Source of the DNA: Triglochin maritima
Lineage: Eukaryota; Streptophyta; Magnoliopsida; Alismatales; Juncaginaceae
Assembly (NCBI GenBank): GCA_963682175.1
Contig: OY821775.1
Coordinates: forward strand, 50,440,053 to 50,504,052
Direction: 5' to 3'
Length of the DNA: 64,000 nucleotides
Shown here: piece by piece, positions 63,309 through 64,000 of the stretch
How the letters are laid out: the number at the start of each line of letters is the position of its first letter
How positions within the stretch are numbered: the first letter of the stretch is position 1
Made by a program: the position numbers and the translations under genes
The notes under the pieces: generated by a model
The model's input: only the letters and a program-made list of their open reading frames with translations
Database searches by the model: none
Told to the model about the DNA's origin: nothing

Positions 63309-63314
63309 CTTACA

Positions 63315-63922
63315 GTGTCCGGACGGGTTGACGTGGACAACTTCCCATATAATGATAGACTGTCAGGAATCATTTTGCCATTTCTGCAAAGGTGGAATGA
63401 CGTACGTGCTGATGGCAACTGTGGATTTCGATGTGTTGCCGATGTCTTTCATGGTGGTCAGGAGAACTGGTCGTACGTCCGTCGTGCGATATCTAATGAG
63501 ATAAATGCACATCCTATTTATGAGACAGTCTATTTCGGTCATGTGAGAGAGGCTCGTCAACGAATTGATTGGGGCGGGGAGGTTGTGGCGAGGATCATTA
63601 TATGGAGGTTTGGTCCGACTTGTTTCCTATTGCGAATTTTTACAAGTGTGCGGTCATGTATTTCGCAGTGGGAACAGATGGTTCGTTGTTCCCGTGTCTT
63701 ACTGTTCTACCCTGGGAGTGTCCGTCTGTCATGACGAGGTCTGTCAGAGAGTTGGTCATTGCTCATTTAGGGAGTTACGCTCATTTTATTCGTTTGGAAT
63801 TACTTGATGATTTCCCAGTACCTCCTATAGCGACCTTATGGTATCAAATGCGAGATGAGAGTGTTGTTGGATGGGAGGATCAGTACCAAAGTAGGATGGA
63901 GTATTGGAACCGGTTACGTTGA
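63315..63922 (+). pseudogene. OTU-like cysteine protease domain of the MULE, frameshifted
   Basis: The OTU Cys motif is RADGNCGFRCVADVFHG (about 63399-63450), followed by WSYVRRAISNEINAHP. The frame then shifts in the G-rich stretch 63570-63590. In the next frame comes GGCGEDHYMEVWSDLFPIANFYKCAVMYF, with a candidate catalytic His in SYAHFIRLEL. It ends WYQMRDESVV...YWNRLR at 63922. OTU proteases cleave ubiquitin-type bonds; what the transposon copy does is unknown. Start not resolved, since the hAT insertion lies just upstream. Confidence 0.72.
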
Positions 63923-64000
63923 TTGTAATTTGTAATGTTTTTGTAATGTATAATATATCGTGTTGTTTTTTTACCGTATTTTAAATTTAAATATTATTTC

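Larger units (their letters stand above)
60560..63960 (+). mobile_element. Decayed MULE carrying transposase and OTU-protease genes
   Basis: The transposase frame (about 60921-62888) and the OTU-domain frame (about 63315-63922) lie in the same orientation about 0.4 kb apart, an arrangement seen in plant Mutator-like elements that carry a captured cysteine protease. Terminal inverted repeats were not identified. The limits given are those of the coding region and flanks, and the right end may lie beyond the window. Confidence 0.65.

Noticed and set aside
60130..63310. GGTCCGGACC tracts read as tandem satellite or CRISPR-like repeats
   Set aside because: They are interiors of hAT-like elements with defined ends and target duplications, not arrays with unique spacers.

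Overview
The window is nuclear DNA of a flowering plant, probably a eudicot. The genes are intron-rich with GT...AG junctions. The proteins include plant-only types: chloroplast ferritin, an ALOG transcription factor, a GH17 glucanase with an X8 domain, and a DUF1685 protein. The mobile DNA is typical of plants: Ty1/copia, TRIM, hAT-like, Tourist-like and MULE elements plus Au-type SINE ends. The species cannot be named from the sequence. I see no tRNA gene, rRNA gene or CRISPR array.

Layout from left to right. 104-2930 (-): ribosomal protein eS7 (RPS7), five coding exons, with site II and telo-box motifs upstream. 4299-7095 (-): a GPI-type GH17/X8 beta-1,3-glucanase gene with a Glu-to-Lys change at the usual nucleophile and a one-base frameshift before X8. 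7.2-10.4 kb: a terminal-inverted-repeat element and hAT-like elements, one of them with a clean 8-bp target duplication. 11986-14485 (+): RNase P/MRP subunit POP4, eight coding exons. 16261-18273 (+): ferritin, eight exons, with duplicated G-box/ABRE motifs and an IDRS-like box. 19.6-20.1 kb: a long foldback sequence. 21472-22140 (-): ALOG/LSH protein. 25364-32068: a complete but defective Ty1/copia element (TATAA target duplication) with a second insertion inside pol. 34.4-35.8 kb: a decayed PPR gene. 38883-41602 (+): importin subunit beta-1. 42386-42899: a Tourist-like MITE holding a 27-bp-arm palindrome. 43753-45211 (+): SAGA subunit SGF11. 47060-48545 (+): DUF1685 gene with a 313-bp TRIM in its first intron. 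49472-59672 (-): clathrin heavy chain, 29 coding exons, including one GC-AG intron. 60.5-64 kb: a decayed MULE with a FAR1/MuDR-like transposase followed by an OTU-type cysteine protease, with a small hAT-like element nested between them.

The host genes are mostly unrelated housekeeping functions: translation, tRNA processing, nuclear import, chromatin, vesicle coats and iron storage. They do not form a pathway or an operon. Exon boundaries for RPS7, POP4, ferritin, importin, SGF11 and clathrin were derived by hand and checked by phase: each gives an uninterrupted protein of the family's usual length. The least ordinary content is the set of mobile elements and the three damaged genes (GH17, PPR, DUF1685). 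I found no convincing new multi-gene system. The nearest candidate is the transposase plus OTU-protease MULE with a three-hairpin array at its 5' side.
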